Positions 43,711 to 51,804 of a stretch of 64,000 nt of DNA are shown piece after piece. Every line of letters begins with the position of its first letter. Position 1 is the stretch's first letter. Location of the stretch: contig JBOEGO010000017.1 in assembly GCA_050633465.1 (NCBI GenBank), positions 62,001-126,000 of the forward strand. The letters run 5' to 3'. The position numbers and the translations under genes were made by a program. The notes under the pieces are model-generated. The model searched no databases. It had not been told where the DNA came from and saw only the letters and a list, made by a program, of their open reading frames with translations. Source of the DNA: UBA3069 sp050633465 (GTDB lineage: Bacteria > Pseudomonadota > Alphaproteobacteria > Rhodobacterales > Rhodobacteraceae).

Positions 43711-44970
43711 ATGACCCAGACCAATACAACCGCCTCCGCCTCGATCTTTACCCCCGTCCTTGTGGTCGGCTGTTTGATCATCCTCGTCAGCTTTGCCATC
43801 CGCGCCAGCTTTGGCGTGTTCCAGATTCCCGTCGCGGCCGAATTCAACTGGCCCCGCGCCGAATTCTCTCTGGCCATTGCGATCCAGAACCTTGCCTGGG
43901 GTATCGGCCAGCCGCTGTTTGGCGCATTCGCGGAAAAACTGGGCGACAGACGGGCCATCATTCTGGGCGCGCTGATGTATGCCGCCGGTCTGGTGCTGTC
44001 ATCATATGCAGTCACCCCCGGCGCGATGCAAATGTATGAAATCCTTGTGGGATTCGGCATCGCAGGCACGGGGTTCGGCGTTATTCTGGCCGTGGTCGGG
44101 CGGGCCTCGACCGATAAAAACCGCTCCATGTCGCTGGCAATTGCCACCGCGGCCGGATCGGCGGGGCAGGTGTTTGGCGCGCCGCTGGCCGAATGGATGC
44201 TGTCGATCATGTCTTGGCAACAGGTGTTCACGGTCTTTGCTGCCACGATCCTGCTGTCTCTGCTGCTTCTGCCAATGATGCGCGCCCCGGCCGCCGCAAC
44301 CAAGGCCGAGCTAGAGGAAAGCCTTGGCACGATCCTGAAACGCGCCGCACGCGACCCGTCATTCTCGCTGATCTTTCTGGGCTTCTTTTCCTGCGGCTAT
44401 CAACTGGCGTTTATCACGGCGCATTTTCCCGCCTTTGTGACCGAGATGTGCGGCCCCATTGCGCCCGGCGGCCTGTTGCACAGTATCGGCATCACCTCGA
44501 CTTCGGCGCTTGGTGCGATTTCGATTTCCGTCATCGGGCTGGCCAATATCGCGGGCACCCTGACAGCAGGCTGGCTGGGCAACCTATATGCCAAAAAATA
44601 CCTGCTGGCAGGCATCTATACCCTGCGCACCATCGCGGCGGGGATGTTTATCATTATGCCGATCACCCCGACGACGGTCATGATCTTTTCGGTGGTGATG
44701 GGCGCGCTGTGGCTGGCCACTGTGCCGCTGACATCGGGGCTGGTCGCACATCTATACGGTCTGCGCTACATGGGCACGCTTTACGGCATCATCTTCCTCA
44801 GTCACCAGATCGGCGGCTTTCTGGGGGTCTGGCTGGGCGGGCGCATGTATGACCTGACCGGCGATTACACCGCCGTCTGGTGGTTCGGCGTGGGCATCGG
44901 CGCGTTTTCCGCTATCGTCCACCTGCCCATCAGGGAAAAGCGCACAACCCCGCCCCCGCTTGCGGCCTGA
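43711..44970 (+). CDS. MFS transporter (OFA/monocarboxylate type)
   Basis: 419 residues with 12 membrane helices. The text RASFGVFQIPVAAEFNWPRAEFSLA and the helix 2-3 loop GDRRAIILGALMYAAG match monocarboxylate-type MFS carriers. AGGACAGC lies before the ATG at 43711; 16 further in-frame residues upstream are less likely. Substrate probably an organic acid. It ends at a composite repeat and faces the convergent alpha/beta hydrolase gene. Confidence 0.88.
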   Translation: MTQTNTTASASIFTPVLVVGCLIILVSFAIRASFGVFQIPVAAEFNWPRAEFSLAIAIQNLAWGIGQPLFGAFAEKLGDRRAIILGALMYAAGLVLSSYAVTPGAMQMYEILVGFGIAGTGFGVILAVVGRASTDKNRSMSLAIATAAGSAGQVFGAPLAEWMLSIMSWQQVFTVFAATILLSLLLLPMMRAPAAATKAELEESLGTILKRAARDPSFSLIFLGFFSCGYQLAFITAHFPAFVTEMCGPIAPGGLLHSIGITSTSALGAISISVIGLANIAGTLTAGWLGNLYAKKYLLAGIYTLRTIAAGMFIIMPITPTTVMIFSVVMGALWLATVPLTSGLVAHLYGLRYMGTLYGIIFLSHQIGGFLGVWLGGRMYDLTGDYTAVWWFGVGIGAFSAIVHLPIREKRTTPPPLAA

Positions 44971-44982
44971 TCGAACAGACAA

Positions 44983-45051
44983 GGGGGGCCAGCCCCCCTG
45001 TTCATTTCATGGAAATGAACACCCCCCGAGGTATTTTCAGAACAATGAAAG
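44983..45051 (+). repeat. Composite intergenic repeat, copy 2 (forward arm)
   Basis: GGGGGGCCAGCCCCCC, then GTTCATTTC-ATG-GAAATGAAC, then ACCCCCCGAGG and TATTTTCAGAACAATGAAAGG. Same order and nearly the same sequence as 48973-49041. Begins 12 bases after the MFS stop. Faces an inverted tail copy at 45070. Confidence 0.9.
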
Positions 45052-45069
45052 GCAAAGAGTCACCTACTG

Positions 45070-45100
45070 CCTTCATTGTTCCCCAAATACCTCCGGGGGG
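45070..45100 (-). repeat. Intergenic repeat, inverted partner of copy 2
   Basis: Plus strand CCTTCATTGTTCCCCAAATACCTCCGGGGGG. It is complementary to the tail of 44983-45051, so the two can form one long stem with a short loop at the junction of convergent genes. Confidence 0.85.
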
Positions 45101-45144
45101 ATATCAAATGGCGCACGCCTTTTGATATGGGGGCAGCGCCCCCT
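45101..45144 (-). terminator. Two hairpins between convergent genes
   Basis: ATATCAAA...TTTGATAT (8-base stem, 45101-45129) and GGGGGC-AGC-GCCCCC (45130-45144). The second is close to the stop of the alpha/beta hydrolase and has a twin (CCGGGGC-AGC-GCCCCGG) at 49088 beside mbfA, so it is likely a recurring terminator-like unit. Confidence 0.6.
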
Positions 45145-45150
45145 GATAGG

Positions 45151-46077
45151 TCAATCGCCTGTTTCCGACACCTCGGTGCGGATCACCGCCGCCACCTCAT
45201 GCCCGTGGGTATAAGGAAGCCCGTGCCCCGCGCCCTCGATCACCTCTTGGCGGGCGGCGCGGTTCCATTGGGCCAGTGTGCCCATAGCGCGCAGCGGGAT
45301 CAGGCTGTCCTCCTTGCCCCAGATCGCCAGAACCGGCACATCGGCGCGGCTGATTTCGCGGTGATCTGCCTCTAACCGTTCCGCCAGCGCGCCGCGCAGT
45401 GATCCCAGAACCGCAGGCACGAACCCCTTTTTGCCCAGTTCTTCTTGTTGGTAATCCACAATATCGCTGACCTCGGGGTTGGCCGCGCGTTCGGCTTCGG
45501 TGCTTTTGCGATGTGCGCGCGCGAACAGGGTCAGCGCCAGCCAATCCCCCAACACAGGCACGTCGCGCATCAGCTTTGCCGCCCCGCCCAGCGCGGTTTC
45601 GATCCCCGCAGGGGCCAGCAGTATCAGCCGCCGCAACCTTCCTGGATTTTCCGCCGCGAATGCTGTGCCGATGGACCCGCCCATGGAATAGCCCAGCAAT
45701 GTGATGTCATCGCCCACACCTTCATGCGCCAGCAGATCCTTTAGCTGACGCTGGAACAGATCACGCCCCAGCGTGCCACGCAGCCGGTCGGAATACCCCC
45801 GCCCGTACAGGTCATAGACCAGAACCCGAAATCCCAGCCCCGCCAGATCATCCGCCAGCTGCTGCCAGACCATGCTAGGCGTGGTCAGCCCGTGAACGCA
45901 CACCGCAACAGGCCCGCGCACCGGCCCGATCCATCGGTAATGGGTCACCCCGTCGGTCAGTTCTGCAAACTTGCCCGGCGCCTGTTCGCGCGCATGCGCA
46001 TCCATCGGTTTGCGCAGCGCCTCGCGCAGGAATGGCGCCGCTGCGATGCCTGCCAGAACGATCCACCCCACACTCAT
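45151..46077 (-). CDS. Alpha/beta hydrolase
   Basis: 308 residues. One N-terminal hydrophobic segment may anchor it. The hydrolase fold shows HGLTTPSMVWQQLAD (oxyanion region), YDLYGRGYSDR, the nucleophile elbow LLGYSMGGSIG, Asp in WGKEDSLIPLR and His in EGAGHGLPY. Substrate is unknown. Its ATG overlaps the stop of the OCD-type gene (ATGA), the last of five tightly packed minus-strand genes. Confidence 0.9.
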   Translation of the reverse strand: MSVGWIVLAGIAAAPFLREALRKPMDAHAREQAPGKFAELTDGVTHYRWIGPVRGPVAVCVHGLTTPSMVWQQLADDLAGLGFRVLVYDLYGRGYSDRLRGTLGRDLFQRQLKDLLAHEGVGDDITLLGYSMGGSIGTAFAAENPGRLRRLILLAPAGIETALGGAAKLMRDVPVLGDWLALTLFARAHRKSTEAERAANPEVSDIVDYQQEELGKKGFVPAVLGSLRGALAERLEADHREISRADVPVLAIWGKEDSLIPLRAMGTLAQWNRAARQEVIEGAGHGLPYTHGHEVAAVIRTEVSETGD

Positions 46078-46985
46078 TGCGCTGCCTTCCATTTGTCCCA
46101 GATATGGCGGGCGGTCATCAGGTCCAGATGCGCCCCGCCACCGTTTTTGAACAGGGTGATTTCCGCATCCGACCCGCGTTTGAACGCGCCCATATCGTAA
46201 TAATCCGCCAGCACATCACCACGCGCAATCGCGCCCGACGCCAGCGGGATTTTCATTTCCCCGATATGATCCAAAGTCGTGTCATACGAGTCCACAAAAA
46301 TCCGCGATTTTTGCAGCGCCGCATCGTCGGCTTCGCGCATATCGGGGCGATATGCCCCGATCAGGTCAATGTGCTGCCCCGGTTGCAGCCAATCACCGCG
46401 CAACACCGGATCGGTGGACATGGTGGCGCAGGTCACGATATCCGCGCCCCGCACCGCGGTTTCCAGATCGGGGGCCACCTCGATACCGCATTCCCCGGCC
46501 ATTTCCTCGGCCCGCGCGATGGTGCGGTTCCAGACGCGAAACCGCGCATCGGGGAACACAGTTCCGTAACCCGCGACCAAGGCCCGCCCGACGGTGCCCG
46601 CCCCCACGATCAAAATCTCGCGGCTGTCAGGGCGTGCCAACCGGCGCGCCGCCAACAGGCTGTCCCCCGCCGTTTTCCATTTCGTCACCAGATGGAAATC
46701 GACCATGGCCTGCAATGCCCCATGGCTGTCGTCATATAAACACAAACCACCGTTCACCATCGCCCGCCCCGCATCGGGGTTGGCAGGAAACACCGTGGCC
46801 GATTTCACCGCCAGCCCCATGCCATCAATCCATGCCGCACGGTTCAACAATGTGTCGCGCCCGCGATACAGGAAACTGTCTGCGATTTCGGCCTTTGGCA
46901 ACAAATGCCCCGCCGCCAGGGCATCGGTGAATGACAGCCAATCCAGCAGAGCCTCGCCCTCGTCAAATCCGATCTGGGGTATCAT
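46074..46985 (-). CDS. Ornithine cyclodeaminase / mu-crystallin family protein
   Basis: 303 residues. The Rossmann motif ILIVGAGTVGRALVAGY lies near residue 125; the substrate region is KSATVFPANPDAGRAMVNGG. Family members include ornithine cyclodeaminase and delta1-pyrroline-2-carboxylate or imine reductases; an Asp key to cyclodeaminase cannot be judged safely here. ATGA overlaps on both sides tie it to the HAD and alpha/beta hydrolase genes. Confidence 0.85.
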   Translation of the reverse strand: MIPQIGFDEGEALLDWLSFTDALAAGHLLPKAEIADSFLYRGRDTLLNRAAWIDGMGLAVKSATVFPANPDAGRAMVNGGLCLYDDSHGALQAMVDFHLVTKWKTAGDSLLAARRLARPDSREILIVGAGTVGRALVAGYGTVFPDARFRVWNRTIARAEEMAGECGIEVAPDLETAVRGADIVTCATMSTDPVLRGDWLQPGQHIDLIGAYRPDMREADDAALQKSRIFVDSYDTTLDHIGEMKIPLASGAIARGDVLADYYDMGAFKRGSDAEITLFKNGGGAHLDLMTARHIWDKWKAAQ

Positions 46986-47602
46986 GCGGCATCTTCCTCG
47001 CTCAGCAACCCTTCGGCGACCAGTCGCGCGGCCCAGCCATCCGGCCCCTCAAAATGATGCACCTGCCAGCCACGCGCCGCAGCGGCGGCGATATTGTCGG
47101 CGCGGTCATCGGTGAACAACAGGCGTTCGGGCGGCAATCCGCAATCGCCCTCGACCATGTCGTAAATCGCCGGGTCGGGTTTGATCACCCCCATGCGGCC
47201 GGACACATAGGCGCGGTCGAATTCGGTCAGGAACGGGTAACGTGTGCAGGCCAGATCGAATGATCCGATTCCGAAGTTGGTCAGCGCAAACACCGCAACA
47301 CCATTGGCCCGCAACTGGCGCAACAACCGGACCGAGCGCGAGATTTCCGGCGTTGCCAGTTCCAGCCAGCGGTCATGCCACATGCGGATTTCGGCACCGT
47401 ATTGGGGATGTTTTTCCGCCTCGGCATAAATCCGGTCGCGAAAATCCGCACCGCGATCCACATCATCGTTCATCGCATGCAGATCAACAGCAGCAAAGAC
47501 CTCGCGCCGCCGCGCCGCGCCCACCTCGGCATCGTAAAACCGTTCGGGCTGCCATTCGATCAGCACATTGCCGATGTCAAAGATTACCGCATCAATCTGC
47601 AT
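46982..47602 (-). CDS. HAD-superfamily hydrolase
   Basis: 206 residues. Motif I is FDIGNVLIEW, with the nucleophilic Asp but Ile-Gly in place of the usual DxD second acid, as in the YihX/epoxide-hydrolase-N type. Motif II is FALTNFG, motif III Lys in GVIKPDPAIYD, and motif IV LLFTDDRADNI. Phosphatase on a small sugar or nucleotide phosphate is likely. Start MQIDAVIFD at 47602. Overlaps the OCD-type gene start by 4 bases. Confidence 0.88.
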   Translation of the reverse strand: MQIDAVIFDIGNVLIEWQPERFYDAEVGAARRREVFAAVDLHAMNDDVDRGADFRDRIYAEAEKHPQYGAEIRMWHDRWLELATPEISRSVRLLRQLRANGVAVFALTNFGIGSFDLACTRYPFLTEFDRAYVSGRMGVIKPDPAIYDMVEGDCGLPPERLLFTDDRADNIAAAAARGWQVHHFEGPDGWAARLVAEGLLSEEDAA

Positions 47603-47621
47603 TCTGCCTACCCCTGAAATA

Positions 47622-48068
47622 TCACGCCTTGGCCGCACGCAGCGCCCGTTCCAATGCATCCAGAAAACGGCTCCGGTCGGCTTTTGTAAACCCCTTGCCG
47701 CCGCCCTGTCGAAACGGATCGGCGGCACGCAGGTCTGTCATCAAATCGCGGGTGGCCAATACATTGCCGATATTCGCCGCCGTCAGGAATTCGCCGTTGT
47801 GTTTCAACACCTGCGCGCCGGATTCCACGCATTTCGCGGCCAAGGGGATGTCGCCCGTCACCACCACATCGCCCTTGCCCGCCCGATCAGCGATCCACAT
47901 GTCGGCCACATCGGGACCTTCGGGCACGATCACCAGTTCGACCAGGGGATTGCGCGGCGGGCGCAAACCACCATTGGCCACCAGATACATCCTGATGCCA
48001 TGACGGGTGGCGACCCGCTCTGCCTCCTCCTTTACGGGGCAGGCATCGGCGTCGATATACAGGCTCAC
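47622..48068 (-). CDS. yaiI: YaiI/UPF0178 family protein (PIN-like fold)
   Basis: 148 residues. The opening YIDADACPVKEEAERVA and GDIPLAAKCVESGAQVL, VVVTGD are diagnostic of the UPF0178 family, predicted to have an NYN/PIN-like nuclease fold with conserved Asp residues. Activity has not been shown, to my knowledge. Coupled to the S-formylglutathione hydrolase gene by a 4-base overlap. Confidence 0.9.
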   Translation of the reverse strand: MSLYIDADACPVKEEAERVATRHGIRMYLVANGGLRPPRNPLVELVIVPEGPDVADMWIADRAGKGDVVVTGDIPLAAKCVESGAQVLKHNGEFLTAANIGNVLATRDLMTDLRAADPFRQGGGKGFTKADRSRFLDALERALRAAKA

Positions 48069-48895
48069 GAATACAGCGCCTGCGCGTGGAAACTGACGTG
48101 ATCCTCGATGAATGACGACACAAAGAAATAGCTGTGGTCATACCCCGCCTGCATCCGCATCACTGCCTCGGCGCGCTGCTCGGCCACGGCAGCAAACAAG
48201 GCTTCGGGCATCAGCAGGTCCAGAAACTGATCCGCGCCGCCCTGATCCACCAGACAAGGAATGTTCAAACCGCCTCCGCGCACCATCAGGGTGGCGTCAT
48301 GGCGCGCCCATGCGGCCTCACCCTCGCCCAGATAGGCACGCAACTGCTTGCGGCCCCAATCGCCCGCCGAGGGATGCGCAATCGGCGCAAATGCCGAAAC
48401 CGAACGGAACCGCCCGGGCAGACCCATCGCCAATGTCAGCGCCCCATGCCCGCCCATCGAATGGCCGGTAATGGCCTGACGGTCCAGATCAATGGCAAAG
48501 TTTTCCCCGATCAGGGCGGGCAGCTCTTCGGCGACATAATCCCACATCTTGAAATGCGCCGCCCATGGGGCCTGCGTCGCGTTCACATAAAACCCCGCGC
48601 CCTGCCCCAGATCATAGGCATCATCATCCGCCACATCTTCGCCTCGCGGCGAGGTGTCAGGAAACACCAGCGCAATCCCCTGCTCGGCGGCCCATTGCTG
48701 TGCGCCCGCCTTGACCATGGCGTTTTCATGGGTGCAGGTCAGGCCCGACAGATACCACAACACCGGCACGGGGCCGTCTGCGGCCTCTTCCGGCAGGAAC
48801 AACCCGAATGTCATCTTTGTGCCGGTGGCCTTGCTGTCATGGCTGTAAACACCCTGAATCCCGCCAAAACACCTGTTTTCCGATACCGTTTCCAT
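48065..48895 (-). CDS. fghA: S-formylglutathione hydrolase
   Basis: 276 residues. METVSENRCFGGIQGVYSH is the classic N-terminus, TCTHENAMVKAGAQ the glutathione-side region, GHSMGGHGALTLAMG the Ser nucleophile elbow, and YDHSYFFVSSFIEDH holds the catalytic His. It frees formate from S-formylglutathione, the second step of formaldehyde disposal after FrmA (53274-54401). An ATG at 48907 with AGGTAA is an alternative start. Confidence 0.94.
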   Translation of the reverse strand: METVSENRCFGGIQGVYSHDSKATGTKMTFGLFLPEEAADGPVPVLWYLSGLTCTHENAMVKAGAQQWAAEQGIALVFPDTSPRGEDVADDDAYDLGQGAGFYVNATQAPWAAHFKMWDYVAEELPALIGENFAIDLDRQAITGHSMGGHGALTLAMGLPGRFRSVSAFAPIAHPSAGDWGRKQLRAYLGEGEAAWARHDATLMVRGGGLNIPCLVDQGGADQFLDLLMPEALFAAVAEQRAEAVMRMQAGYDHSYFFVSSFIEDHVSFHAQALYS

Positions 48896-48972
48896 TGCCT
48901 GCTCCATCTGCGAATTACCTGTGCAAATGGCTAACGGCTGGCGGGGCATCGAACAACCCCAAGCAAGGAAAA

Positions 48973-49041
48973 GGGGGGCCAGCCCCCCTGTTCATTTCAT
49001 AGAAATGAACACCCCCCGAGGTATTTTCAGAACAATGAAAG
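48973..49041 (+). repeat. Composite intergenic repeat, copy 3 (forward arm)
   Basis: GGGGGGCCAGCCCCCC, GTTCATTTC-ATA-GAAATGAAC, ACCCCCCGAGG and TATTTTCAGAACAATGAAAGG. It differs from copy 2 by a single base in the hairpin loop over most of its length. Lies upstream of fghA and downstream of mbfA (tandem minus-strand genes). Confidence 0.9.
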
Positions 49042-49056
49042 GTAAAGAACCACCCC

Positions 49057-49086
49057 CCTTTCATTGTTCCATAAATACCTCCGGGG
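49057..49086 (-). repeat. Intergenic repeat, inverted partner of copy 3
   Basis: Plus strand CCTTTCATTGTTCCATAAATACCTCCGGGG. Complementary to the tail of 48973-49041, giving the same paired layout as at 44983-45100. Confidence 0.85.
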
Positions 49087-49087
49087 T

Positions 49088-49104
49088 CCGGGGCAGCGCC
49101 CCGG
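49088..49104 (-). terminator. Hairpin directly after the mbfA stop
   Basis: CCGGGGC-AGC-GCCCCGG, a perfect 7-base GC stem one base from the mbfA stop codon. Same shape as 45130-45144. No T-run, but strong enough to end or protect the mRNA. Confidence 0.65.
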
Positions 49105-49105
49105 T

Positions 49106-50080
49106 CTAGCCAGTGCCGATCAGGGCACCCGCCGCAAATACCAGCGCCCCGCCGACCACCACCTGAAACGCGGCGCGCATGAATGGCGTGTCCATATATT
49201 TGTTCTGGATCCAGGCAATCGCCCAGAGTTCGACAAACACCACGATCAGCGCGATGCTGGTCGCCGTCCAGAAATCGGTGATCAGATAAGGCAAGGCATG
49301 GCCCAACCCGCCCAGCATGGTCATCACACCCGATGCGAAACCCCGTTTCACGGGCGATCCACGGCCCGATAGCTGCCCGTCGTCCGATGCGGCCTCGGTG
49401 AAACCCATTGAAATCCCCGCGCCCACACTGGCGGCCAGACCGACCAGGAAAGTGGTCCATGTGTCATGGGTCGCAAATGCGGTGGCAAAGATCGGCGCAA
49501 GGGTCGAAACAGACCCGTCCATCAGCCCCGCCAGACCGGGCTGCACCCATGTCAGCACGAACTGCCGGTGCGCGGCGCGGCCCTCGCTTTCGCGGGCGTC
49601 ATCGCTCAGGTGTTCACGGCTCAGCGCATCGGCTGTGTCTTGATGACCCGCCTCGGCCGCCGCCAGATCGCCCAGCAATTTGCGTGTGGCGGGATCGCTG
49701 CTGGCCCTGGCAGCGTTCAGGTAAAACTGCTCCGCCTCGCGCTCCATCGCGGCGGCTTCCTCGCGGATGCGTTCCAGCCCCAGATTTTCCACCAGCCACA
49801 CGGGGCGGCGCGCATAATACCCTGCCACATGTTCGCGCCGGATCAGGGGAATGGTGCCATCGAACCGCGCCTCATAGGCGTCGATCAAGCGGCGGCGGTG
49901 GCTGTCTTCCTCTGCGGCCATGCCCTGAAACACCTTGGCGGTATCGGGGAAATCATCGCGCAGCCGGTCCGCATACATACGGTAAATCCTTGCGTCATCC
50001 TCTTCGGATGAAATCGCCAGCGCCAGCACCTCTGCCTCGCTCAGATCCTTGAACCGCCGCCGTTGGGCCAGAAAACGCAT
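49106..50080 (-). CDS. mbfA: Membrane-bound ferritin MbfA (erythrin-VIT1 iron exporter)
   Basis: 324 residues. The N-terminal di-iron ferritin-like domain (1-150) has the Glu/His ligands in SSEEDDARIYRMYAD, GMAAEEDSHRRRL, EREAEQFYL and AAAEAGHQDTADAL. The C-terminal VIT1/CCC1 domain (about 170-324) has five membrane helices and the helix start QPGLAGLMDGSVSTLAPIFA. Known members export iron and protect from peroxide. A perfect Irr-type ICE palindrome lies 16 bases upstream, so it should be repressed at low iron. Confidence 0.94.
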   Translation of the reverse strand: MRFLAQRRRFKDLSEAEVLALAISSEEDDARIYRMYADRLRDDFPDTAKVFQGMAAEEDSHRRRLIDAYEARFDGTIPLIRREHVAGYYARRPVWLVENLGLERIREEAAAMEREAEQFYLNAARASSDPATRKLLGDLAAAEAGHQDTADALSREHLSDDARESEGRAAHRQFVLTWVQPGLAGLMDGSVSTLAPIFATAFATHDTWTTFLVGLAASVGAGISMGFTEAASDDGQLSGRGSPVKRGFASGVMTMLGGLGHALPYLITDFWTATSIALIVVFVELWAIAWIQNKYMDTPFMRAAFQVVVGGALVFAAGALIGTG

Positions 50081-50095
50081 CTTGCACCCCGAATG

Positions 50096-50110
50096 TTAGA
50101 ATGATTCTAA
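50096..50110 (-). promoter_or_regulatory. Irr-type iron control element (ICE) of mbfA
   Basis: TTAGAA-TGA-TTCTAA, a perfect 6-base inverted repeat matching the ICE consensus TTTAGAANNNTTCTAAA in its core. mbfA is an established Irr target in rhizobia, and the site is 16 bases before the mbfA start, where bound Irr would block transcription. Confidence 0.8.
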
Positions 50111-50153
50111 TTTAGCGGCCAAACCCGCGCAACACAAGCCCCCTCTCTTGCTC

Positions 50154-50172
50154 AAACTGAACTGTTCGGTTT
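50154..50172 (+). promoter_or_regulatory. Candidate TetR operator
   Basis: AAACTGAAC-T-GTTCGGTTT: a 19-base palindrome with one mismatch per half, 36 bases before the tetR start. Typical in size and position for an autorepressing TetR-family protein. Confidence 0.65.
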
Positions 50173-50207
50173 ACACTGGCAAACCCTATCCCTCAGGTCC
50201 GAACCCC

Positions 50208-50852
50208 ATGCGCCTATGTCCCGCCTCCGCCCCACGCAAACGGGGCCGCAAATATGATCAGGTGCTGTCAGGCGCGCGTCAGGTGTTCATGGCAGACGGG
50301 TTCGACGGCGCTTCGGTTGACGATATCGCCCGCGCCGCTGGCGTGTCAAAGGCCACGCTTTACGCCTATTTCCCCGACAAACGCCTGCTGTTTATCGAAG
50401 TCGCCCGCGTCGAATGTGACCGCCAGTCGCAACAGGCCATGGCCCGCATCGACATGAACGCCCCGATCCGCGATGTCCTGCTACAAGCCGCCCATCACAT
50501 GATCGAATTTTTCCTGTCGGATTTTGCCAAAAACGTGTTCCGTATCTGCGTTGCCGAATCCGACCGCTTTCCCGAACTGGGGCGCGAATTCTATGAATCC
50601 GGCCCGATGCAGGCCCGCGCCCGCCTGTCCGCCGGATTTCAAGAGGCCGCAGCCAAGGGGCAATTGCAGATCACCGACTTCGACCTTGCCGCCGACCAAT
50701 TCGCAGAATTGTGCAAGGCCGACCTGTTCGCCCGCGTCATTTTCGGCATCCACGGCGACCATTCCCAACCCGAGGCCGACCGCATCGCGACCGGCGCCGT
50801 GGATATGTTTCTGGCCCGTTACGGCATCAACCACAGCACCGGAAAACCCTAA
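50208..50852 (+). CDS. TetR/AcrR-family transcriptional regulator
   Basis: 214 residues. A basic start (RKRGRKYDQVL) leads into the TetR helix-turn-helix (about 20-65, with VDDIARAAGVSKATLYAYF), then a helical ligand domain similar to the AefR-type C-terminal family. The near-perfect palindrome at 50154 suggests autoregulation. It is divergent from mbfA, but that gene has its own Irr site, so a shared control is uncertain. Its stop overlaps the convergent NYN gene by 4 bases. Confidence 0.9.
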   Translation: MRLCPASAPRKRGRKYDQVLSGARQVFMADGFDGASVDDIARAAGVSKATLYAYFPDKRLLFIEVARVECDRQSQQAMARIDMNAPIRDVLLQAAHHMIEFFLSDFAKNVFRICVAESDRFPELGREFYESGPMQARARLSAGFQEAAAKGQLQITDFDLAADQFAELCKADLFARVIFGIHGDHSQPEADRIATGAVDMFLARYGINHSTGKP

Positions 50853-51550
50853 TCCACCCGCCGCACCAGCAACTGGTTCCCCGGCCCGCGCTGGGTTTCG
50901 AAAATCGGGATATCCGCCACCAGTTCGCTCAGCTTCTTGCGGCCATAGGTGCGGGTGTCGAAATCGGGGTTCGCCGCCGTGATGAACTGCCCCAAGGGGC
51001 CCAGCGCATACCAGTCGTCATCGGCATCAATGCTGTCCATCGCCTTGATGATCACCTCGCGGGCCTCTTGCATATCTCCGGTTTTGGCGGGTTTGGTATC
51101 CTCTACCTCGCCGCCCAGATTTTCCAGGAAAATAAACCGCTTACAGGCCTTGCGAAAGGCATCCGGCGTCTTTTTCGCCCCGATCCCGTAAACATCCAGC
51201 CCCTGTTCGCGGATGCGGCTGGCCAGCCGCGTGAAATCGCTGTCGGATGACACCAGAACAAACCCGTCAAACCGCCCCGAATGCATCAGGTCCATCGCGT
51301 CGATCACCAGCGCGATGTCGCTGGCATTCTTGCCCACCGTATTGGCGGGCTGATGGTGCGGCACCAGCCCGAATTCTGCCTGAACCTTGTTCCAGCCGCT
51401 CATTTGCTGGCTGGAAAAATCGCCATAACAGCGCCTGACCGATGCCTCGCCCAGCGCCGCGATTTCCTCGAAAATCGCCTTGGTCCATTTGGGCGATGTG
51501 TTGTCCGCATCAATCAAAACCGCCATCAAAGGCGCTCGTTCACCGGCCAT
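50849..51550 (-). CDS. NYN-domain protein with OST-HTH/LOTUS-like C-terminus
   Basis: 233 residues. The NYN (PIN-like nuclease) domain covers 1-145: MAVLIDADNTSPKW, GKNASDIALVIDAMDLMHSG and VLVSSDSDFTRLASRIREQG carry the acidic residues of a metal site. The C-terminal part (about 160-230: WYALGPLGQFITAANPDFD, YGRKKLSELVADIPIFE) matches the OST-HTH/LOTUS pattern, which binds RNA in known cases. A sequence-selective RNase is likely. AAGGAGAG precedes the ATG. Confidence 0.88.
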   Translation of the reverse strand: MAGERAPLMAVLIDADNTSPKWTKAIFEEIAALGEASVRRCYGDFSSQQMSGWNKVQAEFGLVPHHQPANTVGKNASDIALVIDAMDLMHSGRFDGFVLVSSDSDFTRLASRIREQGLDVYGIGAKKTPDAFRKACKRFIFLENLGGEVEDTKPAKTGDMQEAREVIIKAMDSIDADDDWYALGPLGQFITAANPDFDTRTYGRKKLSELVADIPIFETQRGPGNQLLVRRVD

Positions 51551-51804
51551 CGCAACTCTCCTTGTTTTGCAGCCGACTATCCGGCCTGTGACCGCAGATG
51601 AAAAGAGCCCGCTTGCGCATCAATGCGGAAATCATACGCAACCGACCATATACAATTTTCGGCATATTAGCACGGCGGGTCCGGTCAAATTGATATTCTG
51701 GCAATAAATTGGGCATAGGTTCGTAGGCTACGAACAGCCAGTCATACTGACTCGCCACTCGTTCAAAGGGCCAGTAACGGGGCCGGTAACGCCAAGGGGA
51801 AACC

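Noticed and set aside
42750..44330. A long minus-strand frame across the RTX repeats and the MFS gene
   Set aside because: It is the complement of strong plus-strand genes; its composition (Ser/Ala/Pro-rich, no family features) is what GC-rich codon bias produces.
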